DNA of 64,000 nt from assembly GCF_050942425.1 (NCBI RefSeq), contig NZ_CP192063.1, forward strand, positions 3,410,001 to 3,474,000. The letters run 5' to 3'. Within the stretch, counting starts at the first letter, position 1. The number at the start of each line of letters is the position of its first letter. The notes beneath the pieces are model-generated. The model was not told the DNA's origin and searched no databases. It worked only from the letters and a program-made list of their open reading frames with translations. This document shows, one piece after another, positions 15,270-23,868 of the stretch. The stretch is from Actinoallomurus sp050942425. GTDB taxonomy: Bacteria > Actinomycetota > Actinomycetes > Streptosporangiales > Streptosporangiaceae. The translations under genes and the position numbers were made by a program.

Positions 15270-18200
15270 ATGAGTGACTCGTTCGTGCATCTGCATGTGC
15301 ACACCGAGTACTCCATGCTCGACGGAGCGGCCCGTCTCAAGGAGATGTTCGCCGAGGTCGAGCGGCAGAAGATGCCGGCCGTCGCGATGACCGACCACGG
15401 CAACACCCACGGTGCGTACGACTTCTACAAACAGGCCACCGCCGCCGGGGTGACCCCCATCGTGGGCATCGAGGCCTACGTCGCCCCGGAATCCCGGTTC
15501 CACAAGCAGCCGGTGCGCTGGGGCGAGCCCAGCCAGAAGGGCGACGACGTCTCCGGTGGCGGCCACTACACCCACAAGACGATCTGGGCGCGCAACGCCG
15601 AGGGCCTGCACAACCTGTTCAAGCTGACGAGCCGCGCCTACACCGAGGGGTTCATCCGCAAGTGGGCCCGGATGGACTTCGAGCTGCTGGCCGAGCACTC
15701 GGCCGGCCTCATGGCCACCACCGGCTGCCCCTCCGGCGAGGTCCAGACCCGGCTGCGCCTCGGTCACTTCGACAAGGCCCTGGAGGCCGCCGCCAAGTAC
15801 CAGGAGCTGTTCGGCAAGGACAACTACTTCCTGGAGGTCATGGACCACGGTCTCGACATCGAGCGCCGGGTCCGTGACGGACTGATCGAGATCAGCAAGA
15901 AGCTCGGCATCCCGCCCGTCGTCACCAACGACTCCCACTACACGCGCGAGTCCGAGGCGTCCGCCCACGACGCGCTGCTGTGCATCCAGACCGGCAAGCA
16001 GCTGTCCGACCCGGGCCGCTTCAAGTTCGACGGCTCCGGCTACTACCTCAAGTCCGCCGACGAGATGCGGGCGATCGACACCTCCGACATCTGGGCCGAG
16101 GGCTGCCGCAACACCCTCCTCGTCGCCGAGCGCGTCGACGCGTCCGGCATGTTCGAGTTCCACAACCTCATGCCGCGCTTCCCGGTGCCGGAGGGCGAGT
16201 CCGAGGAGTCGTGGTTCCGTAAAGAGGTCTGGCGGGGCATGGAGCGACGCTTCCCCGAAGGCGTCGACGAGGAGCACCGCAAGCAGGCCGAGTACGAGAT
16301 GGACGTCATCTGCCAGATGGGGTTCCCGTCGTACTTCCTCGTCGTCGCCGACTTCATCATGTGGTCGAAGAACAACGGCATCGCGGTCGGCCCCGGCCGT
16401 GGCTCGGCGGCCGGGTCGCTCGTCGCGTACGCGATGGGCATCACCGACCTGGACCCGCTCCCGCACGGACTGATCTTCGAGCGGTTCCTCAACCCCGACC
16501 GCGTGTCCATGCCCGATATCGACGTCGACTTCGACGAGCGTGGGCGGGCCGACGCCATCCGCTACGTCACCGAGAAGTGGGGCGCCGACAAGGTCTCCAT
16601 GATCGCCACCTTCGGCACCATTAAGGCGAAGGCTGCGATCAAGGACGCGGGCCGCGTCCTCGGCTTCCCGTACGCCCTCGGCGACCGCATCTCCAAGGCG
16701 TTCCCGCCCGCCGTCATGGGCAAGGACATCCCGCTGTCGGGGATCTTCGACGACAAGCACCCGCGGTACGGCGAGGCCGGCGAGCTGCGCAAGCTGTACG
16801 AGGAAGAGACCGACGTCAAGCAGATCATGGATCTGGCGCAGGGCCTCGAGGGCCTGATCCGCCAGACCGGCGTGCACGCCGCCGGTGTGATCATGTCGGC
16901 GGAGCCGCTGACCGACCACATCCCGATCATGCGCCGTGACTCCGACGGTGTGATCATCACGCAGTTCGACTACCCGACCTGCGAGACGCTCGGCCTGCTG
17001 AAGATGGACTTCCTGGGCCTGCGCAACCTGACGATCATGCAGGACGCGCTGAAGGCCATCAAGGCCAACAAGGGCGTCGAGCTCGACCTGCTGAAGCTGC
17101 CGCTGGACAACAAGAAGGCGTACGAGCTGCTGGCCCGCGGCGACACGCTCGGCATCTTCCAGCTGGACGGTGGCGGCATGCGCTCGCTGCTGCGGCTGAT
17201 GCGCCCCGACAACTTCGAGGACATCTCCGCGGCCCTCGCGCTGTACCGCCCCGGCCCGATGGGCGCCAACTCCCACACCAACTACGCGCTGCGCAAGAAC
17301 GGCCAGCAGCCGATCAGCCCGATCCACGAGGCGCTCGAGGACGACCTCAAGGACATCCTCGACACGACCTACGGCCTGATCGTCTATCAGGAGCAGGTCA
17401 TGGCCATCGCGCAGAAGGTCGCGGGCTACAGCCTCGGACAGGCGGACCTGCTCCGCCGCGCGATGGGCAAGAAGAAGAAGTCGGAGCTGGACAAGCAGTA
17501 CGCCACCTTCGAGTCCGGCATGAAGGAGCGGAAGTACCCGGCCGCGGCGATCAAGGCGCTGTGGGACATCCTGCTGCCCTTCTCCGACTACGCCTTCAAC
17601 AAGGCGCACACCGCCGGGTACGGCCTCGTCTCGTACTGGACCGCCTACCTCAAGTCCAACTACCCCGCCGAGTACATGGCGGCGCTGCTCACCTCGGTCA
17701 AGGACGACAAGGACAAGAGCGCGCTCTACCTCAACGAGTGCCGCCGCATGGGCATCAAGGTGCTCACGCCCGACGTCAACGAGTCCGACTCCGACTTCAC
17801 GCCGAAGGGCGACACCGAGATCCTGTTCGGCCTGTCCGCGATCCGCAACGTCGGCGAGAACGTCGTCGACGCGATCGTCAAGGCCCGCATCGAGAAGGAC
17901 CGCTTCACCGACTTCCAGGACTTCCTGCGCAAGGTGCCGCCGCAGGTCTGCAACAAGCGGGTCGTCGAGTCCCTGGTCAAGGCGGGCGCGTTCGACAGCC
18001 TCAAGCACGAGCGCAAGAGCCTCGTCATGGTCCACGAGCAGGCCATCGACGCGATCATCGACATCAAGCGCAACGAGGCGATCGGCCAGGACTCCCTGTT
18101 CGGCGGGGGCGAGGACGTGGTGGACACGACGTTCGACATCGCCATCCCGGAGGGGGAGTGGGACAAGACCACCCTGCTCGCCTTCGAACGCGAGATGCTC

Positions 18201-18794
18201 GGCCTCTACGTCTCCGACCACCCGCTGCTCGGCATCGAGCACATCCTGTCCGCGAACGTCGACTGCTCGATCGCCGCTCTCACCGCCGACGAGCGGGCGG
18301 ACGGCCAGATCGTCACCGTCGGTGGCCTGGTGTCGGGCCTGCAGCGGAAGGTCACCAAGAAGGGCGACTCCTGGGCGCTGACCGTCCTCGAGGACCTCGA
18401 GGGCGCGATCGAGCTGATGATCTTCCCGTCGGCGTACCAGCTGTGCTCGACGCTGCTGGCCGAGGACGCCATCCTCGTCGTCAAGGCACGCCTCGACAAG
18501 CGCGAGGACACCCCGAAGCTGATCGCCATGGAGGTCACCCAGCCGGACCTCACGGTGAGCGACTCCGGCCGGCCACTCACCGTCTCGATGCCGGTGACCC
18601 GGGTGACCCCGCCGGTCGTGCAGAGCCTGAAGGAGGTGCTGGGCGCCCACCCCGGGCAGACCGAGGTCCACCTGCAGTTGCAGAACGGCCCCCGGACCAC
18701 CGTCGTCCGTCTCGACGACAGGCTCCGGGTCACGGCCTCCCCGGCGCTGATGGGCGACCTCAAACAGCTCCTCGGCCCCACCTGCCTGGTCTGA
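15270..18794 (+). CDS. dnaE: DNA polymerase III alpha subunit
   Basis: 1,174 residues. ATG 15270 (MSDSFVHLHVHTEYSMLDGA) has GGAGG at 15255-15259. The N-terminal PHP domain (HVHTEYSMLDG, MTDHGN) is followed by the polymerase core with catalytic acidic residues in PDIDVDF (Asp416, Asp418, Asp420). Next come the fingers/HhH region (KAHTAGYGLVSYWTAYLKS) and a C-terminal OB-fold (GQIVTVGGLVSGLQRKVTKKG). It is the replicative DNA polymerase catalytic subunit (DnaE1 type). The start upstream at 15138 lacks family similarity. A GC-rich hairpin follows the stop. Confidence 0.98.
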   Translation: MSDSFVHLHVHTEYSMLDGAARLKEMFAEVERQKMPAVAMTDHGNTHGAYDFYKQATAAGVTPIVGIEAYVAPESRFHKQPVRWGEPSQKGDDVSGGGHYTHKTIWARNAEGLHNLFKLTSRAYTEGFIRKWARMDFELLAEHSAGLMATTGCPSGEVQTRLRLGHFDKALEAAAKYQELFGKDNYFLEVMDHGLDIERRVRDGLIEISKKLGIPPVVTNDSHYTRESEASAHDALLCIQTGKQLSDPGRFKFDGSGYYLKSADEMRAIDTSDIWAEGCRNTLLVAERVDASGMFEFHNLMPRFPVPEGESEESWFRKEVWRGMERRFPEGVDEEHRKQAEYEMDVICQMGFPSYFLVVADFIMWSKNNGIAVGPGRGSAAGSLVAYAMGITDLDPLPHGLIFERFLNPDRVSMPDIDVDFDERGRADAIRYVTEKWGADKVSMIATFGTIKAKAAIKDAGRVLGFPYALGDRISKAFPPAVMGKDIPLSGIFDDKHPRYGEAGELRKLYEEETDVKQIMDLAQGLEGLIRQTGVHAAGVIMSAEPLTDHIPIMRRDSDGVIITQFDYPTCETLGLLKMDFLGLRNLTIMQDALKAIKANKGVELDLLKLPLDNKKAYELLARGDTLGIFQLDGGGMRSLLRLMRPDNFEDISAALALYRPGPMGANSHTNYALRKNGQQPISPIHEALEDDLKDILDTTYGLIVYQEQVMAIAQKVAGYSLGQADLLRRAMGKKKKSELDKQYATFESGMKERKYPAAAIKALWDILLPFSDYAFNKAHTAGYGLVSYWTAYLKSNYPAEYMAALLTSVKDDKDKSALYLNECRRMGIKVLTPDVNESDSDFTPKGDTEILFGLSAIRNVGENVVDAIVKARIEKDRFTDFQDFLRKVPPQVCNKRVVESLVKAGAFDSLKHERKSLVMVHEQAIDAIIDIKRNEAIGQDSLFGGGEDVVDTTFDIAIPEGEWDKTTLLAFEREMLGLYVSDHPLLGIEHILSANVDCSIAALTADERADGQIVTVGGLVSGLQRKVTKKGDSWALTVLEDLEGAIELMIFPSAYQLCSTLLAEDAILVVKARLDKREDTPKLIAMEVTQPDLTVSDSGRPLTVSMPVTRVTPPVVQSLKEVLGAHPGQTEVHLQLQNGPRTTVVRLDDRLRVTASPALMGDLKQLLGPTCLV

Positions 18795-18800
18795 TCGGCC

Positions 18801-18822
18801 GGCCCGCCCCCAGCGGCGGGCC
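18801..18822 (+). terminator. Candidate terminator after dnaE
   Basis: GGCCCGCC (18801-18808) and GGCGGGCC (18815-18822) can form an 8-bp stem with a six-base loop. No T-run follows, which is usual for actinomycete terminators. Confidence 0.5.
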
Positions 18823-18830
18823 CCGCGGCC

Positions 18831-18989
18831 TCGTCACGGCGGGGGCAGTGGCCCGGACGCAACAGGCCGTCCGGGCCCCACGCCGCGCGTCACAGCCGGG
18901 GCGAGACAGGCCGTCCGGGCCCCACGGCGCGTCACAGCGGAGGGACGCGGCGCGGACGGCGGAGGTCGTCCGGGTCGCGCGTGGCTCCG
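18831..18989. repeat. Imperfect tandem repeats at the 3' end of the flavin oxidoreductase gene
   Basis: The motif GTCAC(A/G)GC followed by a G-rich stretch recurs near 18833, 18889, 18931 and, at the gene end itself, 18989. The segment CAGGCCGTCCGGGCCCCACG is present at 18863-18882 and 18907-18926. The unit contains the minus-strand stop codon of the adjacent gene (TCA within GTCACAGCGG), so it looks like serial duplication of a gene's 3' end. Confidence 0.6.
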
Positions 18990-20390
18990 TCACAGCGGGG
19001 GGATGTGGTGGCCCGGGCGGAAGAGGTCGCCGGCGTCCCAGGTCTTCTTCGCCTGGGCCAGGCGCGCGTGGTTCTCCGGCGTGTACGCGGTCGCGGTCCG
19101 GTCCGGGTCGGCCAGGAAGTTCAGGAAGGACCCGCCGGTGGCGTACGGTCGCAGCCGGCCGGCCAAGCCGTCGACGGCCGCGTCGACGCGGGACCGCTCG
19201 GCAGGGTCGCCGTACCCGGTGCCGGCGGGCCCGTACGGCTCGCTCGCGAGCACCGAGAACGGCACGTCGCGGTGGCCGACCGGCCCGGCGTCCGGCGCGG
19301 GCCGCGCCATCGCGCCGCCCCAGTGCCGGACCTCGACCGCCGGTGCCGGCGTCCCGCCGAACACCGCGTCCGGCAGCGCTTCGAGCACCGCGCCGGGCAG
19401 GTCACGGAACAGGTCGATGTGCTGGCGGACCGCCATCGGAGGCGGCGGCGACCCGGAGATCGCCGTGCTCGCCTCCCCGAACGTCATCGCCCGGAAGCCG
19501 TCGGCCAGCGGCGGCCCCGCCGCCTCCAGCAGCGAGTCGAGTCGCGGCTCGGCCTCCTCGTACGTGCCCAGATGGAACACCCGGACGCCGACGACCGGCC
19601 GGCCGCGTACCGTGTCGGGGAGCCCCGGGGCGTCCGGCATCCGCATCAGCACCACGGCGGTGTTCAGCTCGTCGGGCTCATCGGCCGCCCACTCCCGGTA
19701 GCGGGCGAGCGTGTCGGCGGCACGCTCGGCGTCGTAGAGGGAGAGGCCCGCGAACACCCGGCCGACGCGGTGCAACCGGACCTCCAGCGCGGTGACCACG
19801 CCGAAGTTCCCGCCTCCGCCGCGCAGCGCCCAGAGCAGGTCGGCGTGGTGGTCGGCGTCCGCCGTGACGTGCTCGCCTTCGGCGGTGACCACGTCGGCCC
19901 GCACCAGGCCGTCGGCGGCGAAGCCGAATTTGCGGGACGGCCAGCCCGCCCCACCGCCGAGCGTGTACCCCGTCACGCCGACGAACGGGCTGCCCGACAC
20001 CGGCACGAGACCGTACGGCGCGGCGGCGGCGATCACGTCCGACCAGCGCGCGCCGGGGCCGACCCGCGCGACGCTCCGGTACGGGTGGACCCGGACCTCC
20101 GCCATCCGTGACGTCTTGAGCAGGAGGCCGCCGTCGGCGGGCACGATCGTGCCGTGCCCGGTGGCCTGGACGGCGAACGGCAGGCCGTGCTCGCGTGCGG
20201 TGACGACCGCGGCCCGTACGTCGCCGGGACAGGTCGCCTCGGCGACGATCAGCGGGTGCGGGTCGACCCGGAGATTCCAGGCCGTCCGCGCCTCGTCGTA
20301 CGCCGCGTCGCCGGGCAGGTGCACCGGTCCGGCGAAGGCCTCACGCAGCGTGCGCGCGATGCGTTCCGCGGTCGTCGCAGTCAACGTCAT
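18990..20390 (-). CDS. FAD-linked oxidoreductase (berberine-bridge-enzyme-like)
   Basis: 466 residues from ATG 20390 (MTLTATTAERIAR; GGGGAG upstream). The longer frame to 20516 is Arg/Gly-rich and unlike the family. The N-terminal FAD_binding_4 domain has VQATGHGTIVPADGG (His in the usual covalent-flavin position), GYTLGGGAGW and LRGGGGNFGVVTALE. The C-terminus has the BBE motif (AQAKKTWDAGDLFRPGHHI). Members oxidise sugars, aldehydes or secondary metabolites with O2. No secretion signal is apparent and the substrate is unknown. Confidence 0.88.
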   Translation of the reverse strand: MTLTATTAERIARTLREAFAGPVHLPGDAAYDEARTAWNLRVDPHPLIVAEATCPGDVRAAVVTAREHGLPFAVQATGHGTIVPADGGLLLKTSRMAEVRVHPYRSVARVGPGARWSDVIAAAAPYGLVPVSGSPFVGVTGYTLGGGAGWPSRKFGFAADGLVRADVVTAEGEHVTADADHHADLLWALRGGGGNFGVVTALEVRLHRVGRVFAGLSLYDAERAADTLARYREWAADEPDELNTAVVLMRMPDAPGLPDTVRGRPVVGVRVFHLGTYEEAEPRLDSLLEAAGPPLADGFRAMTFGEASTAISGSPPPPMAVRQHIDLFRDLPGAVLEALPDAVFGGTPAPAVEVRHWGGAMARPAPDAGPVGHRDVPFSVLASEPYGPAGTGYGDPAERSRVDAAVDGLAGRLRPYATGGSFLNFLADPDRTATAYTPENHARLAQAKKTWDAGDLFRPGHHIPPL

Positions 20391-20613
20391 GTCGTTCGCT
20401 CCCCGGGAGTGTCGGCCGTCACCGGCGTGACGGCGGCCGTCATCGGTCGTCTCCGATGCTCGCCCCCCGGCCGCCCCGCCGTCGTCGGCCGGGGGACGGG
20501 AGTCGCGCTGCCCCACGCGGCGCAGCGACGGCCCACGTACTCCCGGGGGAGTAGCGCGCGGCTCCGCTTCCCGGAGGAGCCGCGGGGCGACGTCCGCGGT
20601 TTAAGCTGCCCGA

Positions 20614-22140
20614 ATGGGGATCCAGCACCGGCTGCGTCCGCCGGCCTCCGACCTGATCGTCTCGACCGCCGTGGCGGCCGTCGCCCTGATCGGCGCCGCG
20701 ATCGCGCCTCCCGGGCGTACCGGCCTGGACGCTCTCGGCTACCTGCTCCTGCTGGCCGGGTCGGCCGCGCTCGTCGTACGCCGCCGGCACCCGGTCGCCG
20801 TCCTCCTCATCACCACCGCGTGCGTTCTCGTCTACCTCGTCCGCGGATATCCGGGCATCGCCGCCGCCGAGCCGGTGATGGTGGCACTGTTCACCGCCGC
20901 CCGCGCCGGGCACCGGATCATCGCCCTGGTGCCCAAGGCCGCCCTCGTCGTCGTCATCATCACGGACCTGACCCTGCACCACGGAGAGCCGTTCCGGCAG
21001 GTGCTCCAGGACCGGTTCCTGCTCGCGGGCTGGCTGGTCGCCAGCGTGATGATGGGCGGGGCCTTCCGGCAGTGGGACGCCTACGTCCGCGAGGCACGGC
21101 AGCGGGCGGCGGAGGCCGAGCGCACCCAGGAGGAGATGGCGCTGCGCCGCGCCGGCGAGGAACGCCTGCGCATCGCCCGCGAGCTGCACGACTCGCTCAC
21201 CCACAGCATCTCCATCGTGAAGGTCCAGGTCGGCGTGGCGATCCACCTCGCCCGCAAACGCGGCGAGGACGTCCCGGAGGCGCTCCTGGCCATCCAGGAG
21301 GCCAGTGGCGAGGCGATGCGCGAGTTGCGGGCGACGCTCGAGGTGCTGCGCGAGTCCGACGCCGAGACCAGCGGCAGCGGGCTGGACCGGCTGCCGCAGC
21401 TCCTGCGGCGGGCCTGCTCCGCCGGCCTGCAGGCCGACCTGACCATCGTGGGCCGGACCCGCGAACTGCCGCCCGCCGTCGACCGCGCGGCGTACCGCAT
21501 CGTGCAGGAGGCGCTGACCAACGTCGCCCGGCACGCCGGCGCCGCGTCCGCGTCGGTGTGCCTCGACTACGGCGCGGACACGCTCACCGTCCAGATCGAC
21601 GACGACGGCACGGCCCGGCCCGGGACGCCCCCGACGCCCGGCGTCGGCCTGACCGGCATGCGGGAACGGGTCACCGCCCTCGCCGGGCGGCTCAGCGCCG
21701 CACCCCGCCCGGAAGGCGGATTCACCGTACGCGCCGAGCTGCCTCTGAACGACCCGCCGGAACACCCGACGGACGGCACCGCTCCCGAGCGAACGCCCGC
21801 CGCCGCCCGCACCGAGGACGGGCGCGCGGCCGGGGACGGGCCCGAGCGCATCGTCGGGACCGTGACCGCCGGCGGGAGCAGCGCCGGCACCGCGGCCGGG
21901 ACCGTCACCGGCTCCGGGACTGTGGCCGGGGAAGGTGCCGGGACCATGGTCGCGACCGGGGCCGGGAACAGCGCCGGCACCGAGGCCGGGTCCGCCGCCG
22001 CGACCAGCAACGCCGCGACCAGCACTGGTACTGCCGCCAGGAGCATTGCCGGCACCGGGACCGGGAGTGCGGCCGCGTCCAACACCGGGACTGCGGTCGG
22101 GAGAATCGCCGGGACCGGGGTCGGCCGGGAGATGCCGTGA
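20614..22140 (+). CDS. NarL-type sensor histidine kinase with repetitive C-terminal tail
   Basis: 508 residues. Four to five N-terminal membrane segments (about 15-135) precede a HisKA_3 dimerisation domain with the phospho-acceptor His192 (ARELHDSLTHSISIV). The HATPase domain follows (AYRIVQEALTNVARHAGA, then DDDGTARPG and GVGLTGMRERV). Family homology ends near residue 400. A low-complexity Ala/Gly/Thr/Ser tail (about 413-505) continues to the stop, which overlaps the response-regulator GTG. A TAAGCT box six bases before the ATG suggests a leaderless transcript. It senses an unknown signal and phosphorylates the regulator encoded next. Confidence 0.92.
   Translation: MGIQHRLRPPASDLIVSTAVAAVALIGAAIAPPGRTGLDALGYLLLLAGSAALVVRRRHPVAVLLITTACVLVYLVRGYPGIAAAEPVMVALFTAARAGHRIIALVPKAALVVVIITDLTLHHGEPFRQVLQDRFLLAGWLVASVMMGGAFRQWDAYVREARQRAAEAERTQEEMALRRAGEERLRIARELHDSLTHSISIVKVQVGVAIHLARKRGEDVPEALLAIQEASGEAMRELRATLEVLRESDAETSGSGLDRLPQLLRRACSAGLQADLTIVGRTRELPPAVDRAAYRIVQEALTNVARHAGAASASVCLDYGADTLTVQIDDDGTARPGTPPTPGVGLTGMRERVTALAGRLSAAPRPEGGFTVRAELPLNDPPEHPTDGTAPERTPAAARTEDGRAAGDGPERIVGTVTAGGSSAGTAAGTVTGSGTVAGEGAGTMVATGAGNSAGTEAGSAAATSNAATSTGTAARSIAGTGTGSAAASNTGTAVGRIAGTGVGREMP
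21850..22128 (+). repeat. Ala/Gly/Thr-rich repeat encoding the kinase tail
   Basis: Degenerate short repeats around ACCGGGACCGTG / GGCACCGCGGCC encode motifs such as SSAGTAAGTVTGSGTVAG and TGSAAASNTGTAVG. Frame is kept over about 280 bp. The peptide style (GT, AG, GS) resembles the 15-bp repeat in the DppF-type ATPase tail. Confidence 0.7.
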
Positions 22141-22826
22141 TCCGGGTGCTGCTCGCCGACGATCAGGCGCTCATCCGCGCGGGATTCCGCGCCCTTCTCC
22201 AGGCCGAGGACGACATCGAGGTCGTCGGCGAGGCGGCGAACGGCGAAGAGGCCGTCGCACTCGCCCTCCGGCACGGGCCCGACGTCGCCCTCGTCGATGT
22301 TCAGATGCCCGTGGTCGACGGCATCGAGGCGACCCGCCGGATCACCGCCGACGAGCGCCTGGCCGGCGTCCACGTCGTGATGCTGACCAACTACGGGCTC
22401 GACGAGTACGTCTTCGACGCGCTGCGCGCGGGCGCGTGCGGCTTCCTCGTCAAGGACACCGAACCGGCCGACCTGCTGCACGGCGTCCGCGTCGCCGCGC
22501 GCGGCGACGCGCTGCTCGCACCGGCCATCACCCGCAGGCTGATCAGGGAGTTCGTGTCCCGGCGCCCGCGGGTCTCCACGCCGGACGCGCTCGCCGCCCT
22601 CACCAACCGGGAGCGAGAGGTGACGGCGCTGGTCGCCCGCGGCCTGTCCAACGACGAGATCGCCGCGCACATGGTGATCAGCCCGACCACGGCGAAGACA
22701 CATGTCAGCCGCGCCATGACCAAGCTGCGCACGCGTGACCGCGCCCAGCTCGTCGTCCTGGCCTACGAGTCCGGCCTCGTGACGGCCGGCGACGCCACCG
22801 TCCGCCCGTGGGACCCGGACGGCTGA
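22137..22826 (+). CDS. NarL/FixJ family response regulator
   Basis: 229 residues from GTG 22137, overlapping the kinase stop by four bases. The receiver domain has acidic pocket Asp8/Asp9 and phospho-acceptor Asp54 (VALVDVQMP), then Thr/Lys switch positions (MLTNYG, FLVKDTEP). The C-terminal LuxR-type helix-turn-helix is LTNREREVTALVARGLSNDE followed by IAAHMVISPTTAKTHVSR. It is the partner of the adjacent kinase. Target genes cannot be told from the window. Confidence 0.95.
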   Translation: MIRVLLADDQALIRAGFRALLQAEDDIEVVGEAANGEEAVALALRHGPDVALVDVQMPVVDGIEATRRITADERLAGVHVVMLTNYGLDEYVFDALRAGACGFLVKDTEPADLLHGVRVAARGDALLAPAITRRLIREFVSRRPRVSTPDALAALTNREREVTALVARGLSNDEIAAHMVISPTTAKTHVSRAMTKLRTRDRAQLVVLAYESGLVTAGDATVRPWDPDG

Positions 22827-22831
22827 CGGAG

Positions 22832-23797
22832 TCAGGTCGCCGAGGCGCCGAACGTCCGGCGGTAGGTGGCCGGGGAGACGCCCACGGCGGAGTGCAGATG
22901 CTGGCGCAACGACGCGGCCGTGCCCAGGCCGGCGCGTGCGGCCACCTGGTCGATCGGCAGGTCGGTGGTCTCCAGCAGCCGCCGGGCCTCCTCGATCCGC
23001 TGCCGGACCAGCCACTGTGCCGGGCTGAGCCCCGTCTCCGCGCGGAACCGCCGGGTGAACGTCCGTACGCTCATGCCCGCCCGGCGGGCGAGTCGTGCCA
23101 GGTCGAGCGGCTCGTGCAGCCGCTCGAGCGCCCAGGCGCGGGTCTCCGCCGTCGAGGCTCCCGTGGGCTCCGGCAGCGGCCGTTCGATGAACTGCGACTG
23201 GCCGCCCTCCCGCCACGGCGGCATGACCGAGCGCCGGGCCGCGCGATTGGCGACGGCGCTGCCGTGGTCGCGGCGGATGACGTGCAGGCACAGGTCCACT
23301 CCGGCGCCCACCCCGGCCGAGGTCAGCACGTCGCCGTCGTCGACGAACAGGACGCCGGGGTCGAGCCGTACCGTCGGATACAGCGCGCGGAACCGCTCGG
23401 CGTGCAACCAGTGCGTCGTCGCCGGGCGGCCGTCCAGCAGGCCCGCGGCGGCCAGCACGAACGCGCCCGTGCAGATCGACATCACCCGCGTGCCCGGTCG
23501 CCGCCGGGCCAGCGCGTCGGCCACCGGTGACTCGAGGACGCCCTCCTCGAGGGCCGAGCCGCCGTGCACGCCCGCGATCACGATGGTGTCGGCGGTGGCG
23601 AGGATCTGCGGCCCGTGGTCGGGGACGGCCGCGAACCCGGCCGACGTGCGCACCGGCCCGCCGTCCGGGGTGCAGACGCGGACCCGGTAGAGAGGCCGTC
23701 CGGCGGTGTCGCGAGCCGCGCCGAAGATCTGCGCGGGCACGCCGAGGTCGAACGCGACCACGTCGTCGAGGGCGAGGACGACCACCTCGTGAGGCAT
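22832..23797 (-). CDS. GlxA-type AraC regulator with DJ-1/PfpI domain
   Basis: 321 residues. The N-terminal DJ-1/PfpI domain (EVVVLALDDVVAFDLGVPAQ, with nucleophile-elbow Cys in MSICTGAFVLAAAG) is followed by a C-terminal AraC DNA-binding domain (LARRAGMSVRTFTRRFRAET and AARAGLGTAASLRQHLHSAV). GlxA-type proteins are transcription activators with an inactive amidase-like sensor. The gene is divergent from an MFS transporter 70 bp away, which is the likely target. Confidence 0.92.
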   Translation of the reverse strand: MPHEVVVLALDDVVAFDLGVPAQIFGAARDTAGRPLYRVRVCTPDGGPVRTSAGFAAVPDHGPQILATADTIVIAGVHGGSALEEGVLESPVADALARRRPGTRVMSICTGAFVLAAAGLLDGRPATTHWLHAERFRALYPTVRLDPGVLFVDDGDVLTSAGVGAGVDLCLHVIRRDHGSAVANRAARRSVMPPWREGGQSQFIERPLPEPTGASTAETRAWALERLHEPLDLARLARRAGMSVRTFTRRFRAETGLSPAQWLVRQRIEEARRLLETTDLPIDQVAARAGLGTAASLRQHLHSAVGVSPATYRRTFGASAT

Positions 23798-23868
23798 GGC
23801 CCGATTCTTTCATATGTTGGCCTTCGGGCCACTCGCCGCCGGAGGCCGTGGCCGCGAGACTCCCTTGA

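Noticed and set aside
15189..18671. 1,160-residue antisense ORF opposite dnaE
   Set aside because: Shadow of the very GC-rich third codon positions of dnaE; composition (Val/Asp/Arg/Leu/His) is typical of antisense frames.
20154..22136. N-terminal extension of the response regulator frame
   Set aside because: Arg/Pro-rich out-of-frame translation of the histidine kinase; the receiver domain starts at GTG 22137.
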